42,723 nt of DNA. It comes from Comamonas sp. KCTC 72670 (lineage in GTDB: Bacteria; Myxococcota; Myxococcia; Myxococcales; Myxococcaceae). The stretch's first letter is position 1, and each line of letters starts with the position of its first letter. The notes below the pieces were generated by a model. That model saw only the letters and a list, made by a program, of their open reading frames with translations. It did not search any database and was not told the origin of the DNA. The stretch spans positions 166,694-209,416 of the forward strand of contig BNCN01000015.1 in the NCBI GenBank assembly GCA_014656495.1, in the 5' to 3' direction. The translations under genes and the position numbers were made by a program. This document shows positions 35,764-42,723 of this stretch, one piece after another.

Positions 35764-37386
35764 TCACGGCGTGGTGAAGAACGAGCTGATGGCGTCCGCT
35801 CGCGACTGAGGCAGCCGGTCCAGCGTGCTGAACGGGTGCTGCGCCAGGTCGTAGCCCGACACATCCATGGCGGCGACGCGCAGGTAGTGGATGGCGGCCG
35901 GGTCCAACGTGCCGGGGGGCAGCCGCACCTGCGTCGCCGAACCGGGCACGTACAGGTTGCGATGCAAGACGCCCATGCGCCGAGTCGTATCGTACCGGTA
36001 GATGAGCACCCGGTAGGCCGTGGGCGTCCCCACCACGGGCGGGAGCCAGGCGATGACGGGGCTGGCGGTGCCCACCTCGCGCGGCGTGCTCGCGGGCACG
36101 CCGTCGATGGTCACCTCACGCGGGGGAGACACCCGCGGAACGATGGGCCCCGCGACGTAACTGTCCAACTGCTCGTAGGTGTACATGTTGCCCCCCAGGG
36201 AGAACAGGGTGCCCGAGCCATCCGGCACCTCCTCCAACACCCGGAAGGTGTACTGCGCGGCGGCCACCATCGCCCAGGAAGACGGGAACGGATTGCCGAA
36301 GGACAGGCGGCGGGTGAAGTTGAACGAGGTCCCCCGGGGCAGCATCAGCGACAGCGTCTCTCCCGAGTACCCCACCCAGCCATCGTTCAAGCCGTACGCC
36401 GCGGGCATCACGTAGAACGACGCGTAGTTGGCCGAAGCGAGCGGATGCACCACCCCCGCGTGGCGGGTGAACTCCGGCAGCCGCCATTCGATGGGGAACT
36501 CCGTCATCGGCACCGGTCGCAGGACACCCGTGAGGGGCATCGGCGTCACACCGTCCGGAACGAAGTCGAACGCGCCCATCTCCACGCTGCGCACCAGGGC
36601 CGAGTACCCCAACGGGCGGCCATCCGGCAGCGTCCCCGCCTGGAGCTGCGCGTGCTGGCTCACATACAGCCGGTCCCCCTTGTTGGCCTCGAAGACAGGC
36701 AGGGCGTTGGCGGTGCTGGTGAAGACGTCCGCGTTGTTGGTGAGCAGGTGGGTCTGCCCATCCTCCACGGCGTCAAAGACATTCACGGCCCCGTAGAGGT
36801 TCACCTGGGCGGAGGCAATCTGGAGGCTCGACCCGGGCTCCGTCAACCCGTTGTAGTTCGACCATGGCGCCAGGTTCACCAGGTTCATCTGCAGGGGCGT
36901 CCACGGCGTCTGGCTGAACACCGTGTCGGGGCGGCCCAGCTGCTGGGAGCCGATGTCCACCTCGCGCGCGGAGGTGATGATGAAGGTATTGCCCGTCCGC
37001 AGGTAATAGGCTCCCGACGGGATGCCCGTGAAGCGCCAGCCTCCTGGAGACGCCGAGCCGGACACGACGCTGAACGTCGTCCCCGAGGGCACGTAGATTT
37101 CGGGAGGATTCACGGAGAGGTCTTCGCTCCGCTCGGCGATGCCCACCGCCGTGTGGAAGCGCGTGGTCTGCTTCACCAACACCACGTCCGCGGAAGGCGT
37201 GTCGGAATCGCCGGGCCCGGGCTCAATCACATCCACATCGGACCGCGGCTCTTCCGAAGGACTGTCCGTACTCACGGGCGACTGTCCGTCGCCGAAATCC
37301 GAGGCAGAACCCGGCTCACCCCCCGCGCAACCCAGCCAGGCCACGCAGGTAGGAACCAGCAGCAGCGACCCGTAACGCAAACGCAT
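35764..37386 (-). CDS. large surface lipoprotein with fibronectin-like C-terminus, family unknown
   Basis: A 540-residue lipoprotein. The ATG at 37386 follows GGGGG by five bases. The signal MRLRYGSLLLVPTCVAWLGC ends in a lipobox (Cys20). A Ser/Asp/Glu/Pro-rich linker (SEEPRSDVDVIEPGPGDSD) leads to a long beta-rich region with repeated Asn/Thr/Ser strands. The last 100 residues (ASPVIAWLPPVVGTPTAYRV, then HYLRVAAMDVSGYD) look like a fibronectin type III-like fold. No catalytic motif is seen. It converges on the DUF1615 gene with stops 26 bases apart. Such proteins are common surface or secreted proteins in myxobacteria; function unknown. Confidence 0.82.
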   Translation of the reverse strand: MRLRYGSLLLVPTCVAWLGCAGGEPGSASDFGDGQSPVSTDSPSEEPRSDVDVIEPGPGDSDTPSADVVLVKQTTRFHTAVGIAERSEDLSVNPPEIYVPSGTTFSVVSGSASPGGWRFTGIPSGAYYLRTGNTFIITSAREVDIGSQQLGRPDTVFSQTPWTPLQMNLVNLAPWSNYNGLTEPGSSLQIASAQVNLYGAVNVFDAVEDGQTHLLTNNADVFTSTANALPVFEANKGDRLYVSQHAQLQAGTLPDGRPLGYSALVRSVEMGAFDFVPDGVTPMPLTGVLRPVPMTEFPIEWRLPEFTRHAGVVHPLASANYASFYVMPAAYGLNDGWVGYSGETLSLMLPRGTSFNFTRRLSFGNPFPSSWAMVAAAQYTFRVLEEVPDGSGTLFSLGGNMYTYEQLDSYVAGPIVPRVSPPREVTIDGVPASTPREVGTASPVIAWLPPVVGTPTAYRVLIYRYDTTRRMGVLHRNLYVPGSATQVRLPPGTLDPAAIHYLRVAAMDVSGYDLAQHPFSTLDRLPQSRADAISSFFTTP

Positions 37387-37495
37387 AGGACCCCCAATTG
37401 AGAAGAAGCGCCGGGCACCCTACCAAGGGCCTGCGACGTCTGCTGATGGGCGGCCAGACGGGCTGCGTTGGGATTGGAGGATTCCGCCACGAAGG

Positions 37496-37530
37496 CACCG
37501 CCGGTCCGGAAACCTCCCGGTCCGGCGGTG
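37496..37530 (-). terminator. 3'-end hairpin of the M16 peptidase operon
   Basis: CACCGCCGGTCCGG (37496-37509) and CCGGTCCGGCGGTG (37517-37530) pair over 14 bases with one T-T mismatch and a seven-base loop. The hairpin lies 11 bases after the stop of the inactive M16 subunit gene. There is no T-run beyond it. Confidence 0.5.
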
Positions 37531-37541
37531 CGCGGCGTGAC

Positions 37542-39002
37542 TCACCGCTTCGCGGGCGGCGCGAATTGCGGGTCGGAGATCTTCATCTCCGTGACGGGCC
37601 CGTACTTGCGAGCCATGTCACGAATCTCAGACGCCTTGCCGATGAGGACGAACGTGAGGTCCTCCGGCGTGGGCAGCTTGCGCTGGATGATGCCGTGGAC
37701 CCCTTCGCGCGTGGTGGCGGAGACCGCGCTGGCGAAGCCGTCCACGTCGCTGGCGTCCAGGCCGTAGAAGGCCAGCTCCGACAGCTTGCCCGCCACCTGC
37801 GCGCCGGTCTCCAGCGTGGGCGGGAACTGCCCCAGCACGTACGACTTCGCGGACGCGAGCATGGCGTCATCCATGCCGGACTTGCGGTAGCCGGTGAGCA
37901 CGTCCAGGGCCATGTCGATGGCGCGGCCGGTGGACTCCGTCTTCGTGTACGAGGCGATGACGACGGGCCCCGGACGCGAGTGACGGACGAACACGGAGTT
38001 GGCGCCGTAGCTCAGGCCGGACTTCACGCGCAGCTCGGTGTTGAGCAGCGAGGTGAAGCGCCCGCCGAACACCGTCTCCGCGAGCTTCACGGAGGCGCGG
38101 TCCGCGTCATCCCGGGCGATGCCCGTGTTGCCAATCCAGAAGTACGTCTGGGTGGCGTCCGGCTTGTCCACCAGCAGCACGCGGCGGCCCTTGGAGCTGG
38201 CCGTGGCGGGCACGGTGGGCACGGGCGTGGCGGCGCGGGCCCAGCCCCCCAGCGAGGCCTCCAGCTTCTTCGCGAGCGCCTTGGCGTCGAAGTCACCGAC
38301 CACGGAGAGGATGAGCCGGTCTCCGCCCAGGTGGTTCTTCGCGTACCCGAGCACGTCCTCGCGGGTCAGCCCCGGCAGCGACGCCTCGCTGCCGTTGACG
38401 GGCGTGCCGTACGGGTGCCCGGCGAAGTGGAAGGCCTGGAAGTACGCGCCAATGAGGCCGCGCGGGTCGCCGTCCTTCGCGGCGGCGATTTCGGACGCCT
38501 TGCGCGCGCGGACCTTCTCCAGCTCCTTCGCGTCGAAGCGCGGGCGGGTGAGCAGGTCGGCGAGCAGCTCCACCATCAGCCCGGTGTCGCGCGACATGAA
38601 CTGGCCGCTGATGACCAGGGCCTCCAGGTTGGCGGCGACCTGAATCGCGCCGCCCACGCCGTCGACGGCCTCGGCGAACTGCTGGGCGTCCCGCGAGCCG
38701 GCGCCCTTCTGGAGCAGCTCGCCGGTGAGGGCGGCCAGGCCCTCCTTGCCCGCGGGGTCACCCAGGGCGCCGCCGCGCACCCACGCGCTGAACGAGACGA
38801 GCGGCAGCTCCTTGCGCTCCACGAGCTGGACCTTCGCGCCGTTCTTCAGCGTGACGACGGTGACCTTGGGGAGCGTCACGCCCTGCTGCGTGGCCTGCTG
38901 CGCGGCGGCCTTCGGCGTGGCGGCGGAGCCCTGCGCGGCGGCGGGGACGGAGGACAGCAGCAGCGTGGTGAACGCGGCCTTCCAGGAGAGGGGGGCGCTC
39001 AT
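37542..39002 (-). CDS. M16-family peptidase, non-catalytic subunit
   Basis: A 486-residue exported protein of the M16 (insulinase) family. The signal peptide (KAAFTTLLLSSVPAAAQG) has a likely cleavage at AAAQ near residue 23. At the position where the zinc motif HxxEH stands in active members, the sequence reads GLAALTGELLQKGAG, so the metal site is absent and this is the non-catalytic partner. The second half keeps the conserved FGGRFTSLLNTELRVKSGLSYGA block with the Arg and Tyr that hold the substrate. Its ATG overlaps the stop of the catalytic subunit gene (ATGA), so the two are made in equal amounts. The pair probably forms a periplasmic or outer-membrane clamshell peptidase, as for known M16B heterodimers. 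Confidence 0.92.
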   Translation of the reverse strand: MSAPLSWKAAFTTLLLSSVPAAAQGSAATPKAAAQQATQQGVTLPKVTVVTLKNGAKVQLVERKELPLVSFSAWVRGGALGDPAGKEGLAALTGELLQKGAGSRDAQQFAEAVDGVGGAIQVAANLEALVISGQFMSRDTGLMVELLADLLTRPRFDAKELEKVRARKASEIAAAKDGDPRGLIGAYFQAFHFAGHPYGTPVNGSEASLPGLTREDVLGYAKNHLGGDRLILSVVGDFDAKALAKKLEASLGGWARAATPVPTVPATASSKGRRVLLVDKPDATQTYFWIGNTGIARDDADRASVKLAETVFGGRFTSLLNTELRVKSGLSYGANSVFVRHSRPGPVVIASYTKTESTGRAIDMALDVLTGYRKSGMDDAMLASAKSYVLGQFPPTLETGAQVAGKLSELAFYGLDASDVDGFASAVSATTREGVHGIIQRKLPTPEDLTFVLIGKASEIRDMARKYGPVTEMKISDPQFAPPAKR

Positions 39003-40405
39003 CGCGAGGCCTCCTTGCGGGTGTCGGGGGTGGCGGCCTCGGCGTCGGCGGGCACGAGCCAGCCAACGGTGCGGCGCTGGGAGTTGAACACGCGCGCGGC
39101 GACCTTGCGGACGTCGTCACGCGACACCTTCTCGTAGCGGGCGGGGGCCTCGAAGAGCTGGCGGTAGTCGCCACGGAACGTCTCCGCGGCGCCCAGCGCG
39201 CGGCCCCGGCCGTTGTTGGTCTCCAGGCTGCGCCAGTACTGGGACAGGATGATGTTGCGCGCCTTCTGGAGCTCGGCGTCGGTGACGCCCTCCTTCACGA
39301 CGCGGGCCAGCTCCTCGGTGAGCAGCGCCTCCACCTTCGGGAGGTCCGCGCCGGGCGGCAAGTCCGCGTAGACCCAGACGAGCGACGGGTCGAAGCCGGG
39401 GCTGAAGTGCGTGTTGACGCGCAGGGCGGTGCGCTCCTCCTCCACGAGGCGGCGGTGCAGCCGCGAGGACTTGCCATCCGAGAGGATGCTCAGGAGCAGC
39501 TCCAGCGCCTCGACGTCCGCGTCCTTCCCGGCCATGCCGTGGTAGGCGAGCTGGATGAGCGGGGCCTGGGCCTGCTTCTTCACGACGATGCGGCGCTCAC
39601 CCTGCTGCTCCGGCTCCTTGGTGCGGACGGGCTCGGGCGCGGGCTGCGAGGGGATGGGCTCCAGGTACTTCTCCGCGAGCGCGAAGATCTCCTGGGGCGT
39701 GACGGCGCCCGTGAAGATGAGCGTGGCGTTGTTGGGCGCGTAGTACGTCTTGTAGTAGCGCTGGAGGTCCTCGATGCGCCACGACTCGATGTCGGACGGC
39801 CAGCCGATGACCGGGAACTGGTACGGGTGGGCCACGAAGGCGGTGGCCTGCACCTGCTCCATCAGGGCGCCCATGTTGTCGTTGTCGATGGCGGAGCGGC
39901 GCTCCGAGTAGACGACGCCGCGCTCGGACTCGGTGACCTTGGGGTCGATGGCCAGGTGCTGGAGCCGGTCGGCCTCGAGGTCGAAGATGACGTCGAGCGC
40001 GGAGCGCGGGAACCAGTCCATGTAGACGGTGACGTCCTCGGAGGTGAAGGCGTTGTTGGCGCCGCCGTTGGCCTCCATGACGCGGTCGAACTCACCGGGG
40101 CCGTACTTCTTCGCGCCGTTGAACATCATGTGCTCGAAGAAGTGGGACAGGCCGGTGATGCCGGGATACTCGTTCCGGCTGCCCACGCGGAACCAGTTGT
40201 AGAGGACGACGCTGGGGATGTCGTGGTTGGGCCAGACGACGACCTTGAGCCCGTTCTTGAGGGTGCGGGACTCGATGCCAGCGGCCAGCTTCGGCGCGGC
40301 GGCCACGGGGGGCTTCGCCACCGCCTTGGCCTGCGTCTGCGCACAGGCGACGGGGCCGGAGAGCAGGGCCAGACACGAGGTCCAGAGTAACGACTGACGG
40401 AACAT
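38999..40405 (-). CDS. M16-family zinc peptidase, catalytic subunit
   Basis: A 468-residue exported peptidase. The ATG at 40405 has AGGAG six bases upstream; the open frame extends to 40462. The N-terminus is a signal peptide (SLLWTSCLALLSGPVACAQ), possibly processed at ACAQ; a lipoprotein reading is weak because Pro stands at -3. The zinc-binding inverse motif is His88-x2-Glu91-His92 (SHFFEHMMFNG), with Glu168 in VVYSERRSAI exactly 76 residues later, as in family M16. Further conserved parts are DDVR-type helices and LLSILSDGKSSRLHRRLVEEE. It is first in a two-gene unit with the non-catalytic subunit and probably degrades peptides in the periplasm or at the surface. Confidence 0.94.
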   Translation of the reverse strand: MFRQSLLWTSCLALLSGPVACAQTQAKAVAKPPVAAAPKLAAGIESRTLKNGLKVVVWPNHDIPSVVLYNWFRVGSRNEYPGITGLSHFFEHMMFNGAKKYGPGEFDRVMEANGGANNAFTSEDVTVYMDWFPRSALDVIFDLEADRLQHLAIDPKVTESERGVVYSERRSAIDNDNMGALMEQVQATAFVAHPYQFPVIGWPSDIESWRIEDLQRYYKTYYAPNNATLIFTGAVTPQEIFALAEKYLEPIPSQPAPEPVRTKEPEQQGERRIVVKKQAQAPLIQLAYHGMAGKDADVEALELLLSILSDGKSSRLHRRLVEEERTALRVNTHFSPGFDPSLVWVYADLPPGADLPKVEALLTEELARVVKEGVTDAELQKARNIILSQYWRSLETNNGRGRALGAAETFRGDYRQLFEAPARYEKVSRDDVRKVAARVFNSQRRTVGWLVPADAEAATPDTRKEASR

Positions 40406-40508
40406 CCGTGCTCCTGTCGGAGAAGAGCGCCCGGGAACGGGCGGCGGCGCACGATATTCCACTTGCCGCCCTCCCGGGTTGCCCAGGAGGACGGCGCGGT
40501 GCAGCGGC

Positions 40509-41054
40509 TCAGGCGCCGAGCACGCCGCGGAGCACTTCCTGGAAGTAGTTGATGCTCCCCGTGTGCGTCTCGAAGTGCCTGGCGGACTGGTGGAGGCGGT
40601 GGATGACGGCCTCGAACTCCGCCTGGCTCACGTCGCGCAGGGACATGTAGAGGCGCGCGGCGCCCTGCAGGTGCGAGAAGAGCGGGTTGCGGTCGGTGCC
40701 GTCGGGGCGGCGCAGGAGGTGGCGGTAGAGCCGCTCGAACTCCTGGTCCGTCTCGGTGTTGCGCACCGCGCGGCAGTAGGCGGCGGCGGTGGCCTCGATG
40801 AGGAGGAAGAAGGGCTGGTACTCGAGCGGCGGCGCCTTGGCGAAGCTGGGGGGCTTCGCATCACCCGTGAAGAGCTGGGAGATGGGCTTGAGCGTCACGT
40901 GGGCCAACTGCTCGCCCGCGCGCACCTGGACGCGCTCGCCCACCGGACGCGCGTGCTTGCCCTCGCCGTCCCATTCCACCGCCACGTACAGGCTCTCGGG
41001 CGCGTCTACCCGTACGCCCGCCTGCTCCAGCTCCGCCACTGCGTTCGCGTCCAT
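40509..41054 (-). CDS. hypothetical soluble protein, 181 residues
   Basis: The ATG at 41054 with GGAGGAACG upstream gives 181 residues; the frame is open to 41171. The N-terminal 60 residues are strand-rich (LYVAVEWDGEGKHARPV, VQVRAGEQLAHVTL), the rest helical with several Tyr/Arg/Glu (FLLIEATAAAYCRAV, FERLYRHLLRRPDG, HLQGAARLYMSL). No signal peptide, membrane segment or recognised family. It is 103 bases upstream of the M16 operon in the same direction but with its own start context. Codon use is like its neighbours, so it is probably a native conserved gene of unknown role. Confidence 0.7.
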   Translation of the reverse strand: MDANAVAELEQAGVRVDAPESLYVAVEWDGEGKHARPVGERVQVRAGEQLAHVTLKPISQLFTGDAKPPSFAKAPPLEYQPFFLLIEATAAAYCRAVRNTETDQEFERLYRHLLRRPDGTDRNPLFSHLQGAARLYMSLRDVSQAEFEAVIHRLHQSARHFETHTGSINYFQEVLRGVLGA

Positions 41055-41322
41055 CTCGTTTCGTTCCTCCGACTTGCCTGTCCGTATCAGGGGCATTGCC
41101 GCGCCGCCACGCGGTACCCCGTGGCGAGTCGGATGCTGGACGGGGATACGGGTATCACACTCCGGGGCCACCCCGTTCCTCCGATGAGCGCCCCCGCCGG
41201 GTGGGAGCGGCCCAGGGTCCCCTTGACGGAGGGCCCCTGCCCCGCTCCCGCCCCTGGGCGCGGGGGCCTCAGCAACGCGACAGACGTGCCTGACACCCCC
41301 ACAGCCGGTACGCTTGCCTGGA
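41055..41322. other. divergent intergenic region
   Basis: About 270 bases between the hypothetical gene at 40509-41054 (minus) and the nuclease-like gene at 41323 (plus). An inverted repeat CGCCACG (41105-41111) / CGTGGCG (41120-41126) brackets a GGTACC core and could be an operator or hairpin; nothing else is convincing. No small gene seen. It must hold both promoters. Confidence 0.4.
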
Positions 41323-42429
41323 ATGGCCAGTCCGGAAGCCAGCGTCGTTCACTCCTTGAAGCAACATCTGCTCGAGCATGGGCTTCATGGCGCACGCGTC
41401 AGCCGCATCCTCGTGGACGCGGACCCGAGCTACCTGCGCAGCCCCTTCAGGAACAAGCTTGAGCCCATGACCCGGCTCACGCTCGATGACGCCCGACCGG
41501 ACGTGCTCTGCAATCTCGAACTGGCGGGTGGAAAGCTGATCGCCGGAATCGAGGTCAAGGCCTCGGGAAGAGACTGGGTCAAGGGGCTTGGACAGGCGCA
41601 CCGGTACCGCATTGGCGTCCACCATGCGTGGCTCGCGGTCCCCGACCCCCATGGCGACGTCGCACGCGCGGCTTCCCGAGTCGCCCGGGACAACGGCGTC
41701 GGACTGCTCGTACTCAACGCGAAGCGCTGGAGTGAAGCCCTTCCGCCGATTGACCCTCGCCCACTTCCCCAGGTCGTCAGCCATGCGAGCGCGATGTTGG
41801 AGGGAGCGCCCGTCGCGCGAAGTCTGCAGCTCAACCACCCCCTCAACTATCTGGCCGTGGCGTTCATCGCGAACCGGAAGAGTCCCTCCTTGTCCCTTCT
41901 CGAGGCCATCGCCCGGCTCTGGCGGGACCTTTCCTCTGAGGCCTCACGGAGGCTCGCCATTGCGGGCGCGATGTCGCTTGGGCTCGTTGAATCGAACGGC
42001 GACCCCACCGTGGAGGGCAGGACGGTGGCGGATCTCCTCGAAGCTCTGCGATTCACGCCGGCGCGGGCCTATGACAAGCGGAGCCGCTTGGTGGATGTGG
42101 ACGCGGGACTCGCTGCCGTCGCGCGTTTCGTCCTCTTGCGACAACCCGCGGTACAACTCGTACATCGTGCGCTGTCGGAGCGTGGCGGCTCATTGATGCT
42201 GCCGGCACTGGCATGCGAGGCCGCGCAGTCGGACTCCGCGCTCGCGGGCGCGCTCTTCCTGGCAGACCCTTCAGCAGAGGTAACACCCGACCTTCCTGAC
42301 GCGGCCTACAATCCGTCTACAGTGTTCAAGCTGAAGCAGAACCTCTGGCACGCAGGGCTCCTTTCGACAAAGGCACATGCCTCCGCGGGGAAACGCGCAA
42401 CGGACTATCAAGCGGACAAGGATGTCTGA
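41323..42429 (+). CDS. PD-(D/E)XK nuclease-like protein, probably 3'-truncated by an insertion sequence
   Basis: A 368-codon frame from ATG 41323 (a TTG three codons earlier is an alternative; no clear Shine-Dalgarno). Motifs of a RecB-type nuclease fold are in order: Pro59-Asp60 (ARPDVLCNLEL), then Glu77-x-Lys79 (IAGIEVKASG), then Gln91-x3-Tyr95 (GQAHRYRI), i.e. PD, (D/E)XK and QxxxY. The rest is helical, with a winged-helix-like end (STVFKLKQNLWHAGLLSTKAH). The final residues ATDYQADKDV stop at a TGA that coincides with the predicted terminus of the adjacent IS3-family element, so the natural C-terminus may be lost. Its codon third positions are less GC-biased than those of the other genes, which suggests recent transfer. 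Role unknown; nucleases of this fold often serve in defence or repair. Confidence 0.72.
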   Translation: MASPEASVVHSLKQHLLEHGLHGARVSRILVDADPSYLRSPFRNKLEPMTRLTLDDARPDVLCNLELAGGKLIAGIEVKASGRDWVKGLGQAHRYRIGVHHAWLAVPDPHGDVARAASRVARDNGVGLLVLNAKRWSEALPPIDPRPLPQVVSHASAMLEGAPVARSLQLNHPLNYLAVAFIANRKSPSLSLLEAIARLWRDLSSEASRRLAIAGAMSLGLVESNGDPTVEGRTVADLLEALRFTPARAYDKRSRLVDVDAGLAAVARFVLLRQPAVQLVHRALSERGGSLMLPALACEAAQSDSALAGALFLADPSAEVTPDLPDAAYNPSTVFKLKQNLWHAGLLSTKAHASAGKRATDYQADKDV

Positions 42430-42723
42430 GTATCACCCGCTTCGGTGGACAGGTTGACTACGCTGCAAGACTCTGCACCTCAGCCGTTCGCTCGTACTCG
42501 GCCGGGCTGACGTAGCCGAGTGAGGAGTGACGGCGCCTGCGGTTGTAGAACACCTCAATGTACTCGAACAGCGCGAGCTTCGCCTCCTCACGCGTCAGGA
42601 AGCTACGCGTGTGGACCAGCTCCATCTTCAAGCTGCTGAAGAAGCTCTCGACAACGGCATTGTCCCAGCAGTTGCCCTTGCGGCTCATCGAGCAGGTGAT
42701 GCCGCGCTCGGCCAGCCGCCGTC
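42427..42723 (-). mobile_element. IS3-family insertion sequence, one end (continues off the window)
   Basis: The transposase gene and the sequence beyond its stop form one terminus of an IS3-type element. The segment from 42427 reads TGAGTATCACCCGCTTCGGT and is followed by GGACAGG; it resembles the TGA...CACCC...GGACAGG layout of IS3-group ends, so the element probably begins at 42427 or a few bases later. The other end, the target duplication and most of the element are outside the window, so the exact boundary is inferred. Confidence 0.7.
42458..42723 (-). CDS. IS3-family transposase OrfB, C-terminal part
   Basis: The visible 87 codons are the C-terminal part of the DDE integrase domain of an IS3-type OrfB; the reading frame continues past the right edge. 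Diagnostic stretches are SMSRKGNCWDNAVVESFFSS, in which the Glu of VESFF is the last acidic residue of the DDE triad, and EYIEVFYNRRRRHSSLGYVS followed by PAEYE near the end. The protein would catalyse cutting and joining of the element ends. It faces the nuclease-like gene: the two stop codons are 28 bases apart. Confidence 0.95.
   Translation of the reverse strand, partial: RRLAERGITCSMSRKGNCWDNAVVESFFSSLKMELVHTRSFLTREEAKLALFEYIEVFYNRRRRHSSLGYVSPAEYERTAEVQSLAA

Overview
The window is GC-rich bacterial DNA, densely coded on both strands. Third codon positions are almost always G or C. The gene content points to a predatory, gliding deltaproteobacterium of the Myxococcaceae (Myxococcus/Corallococcus type): many secreted lipoproteins, tandem HExxH metalloproteases with PPC-like C-terminal domains, multi-sensor PAS/GAF histidine kinases, an effector-associated-domain protease and a roadblock-type protein. 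The genus is inferred; no rRNA, tRNA or CRISPR array was seen.

Layout. 1-1462: a TonB-ExbB-ExbD energy-transduction operon on the minus strand, with tonB running off the left edge. 1576-2388: a short-chain dehydrogenase. 2404-5891: a large three-helix membrane protein of unknown family behind an EAD1-trypsin protease. 6099-11608: an alpha-2-macroglobulin-like protein encoded as two translationally coupled genes. Each product has its own N-terminal membrane anchor, and the gene boundary falls in the bait-like region. 11728-16548: small or poorly known genes, a nucleotidyltransferase-fold protein and an AEC-type exporter. 16657-19821: two paralogous astacin/M57-like secreted metalloprotease lipoproteins, one followed by the only clear intrinsic terminator. 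20120-24900: a repeat-rich lipoprotein, a roadblock-type protein behind a recognisable promoter, a Cys-rich miniprotein, a degenerate HD-domain protein and a one-helix membrane peptide.

25054-29217: a signalling operon consisting of a PAS-GAF-PAS-GAF histidine kinase, a small Rcp1-like receiver and a REC-kinase hybrid, with tight or overlapping junctions. 29218-30722: about 1.5 kb that is weakly coding, including a probable frameshifted gene at a C10 tract and a small protein with an acidic tail. 30744-35737: an acyl-CoA dehydrogenase with a long C-terminus, a Cys-cluster protein, a lipoprotein and a DUF1615 lipoprotein. 35764-41054: a surface lipoprotein, a coupled pair of M16 peptidase subunits (one inactive, one with HxxEH) and a conserved hypothetical. 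41323-42723: a PD-(D/E)XK nuclease-like gene whose end abuts an IS3-family element that continues off the right edge; the terminal TGA of the element may supply the gene's stop codon.

The most unusual items are the bipartite alpha-2-macroglobulin with inserted AgmX-like Cys-pair modules, the solitary EAD1-trypsin gene, the possibly IS-truncated nuclease and the homopolymer frameshift locus. Most genes here act at the cell envelope: energy coupling, proteolysis, protease trapping and sensing.
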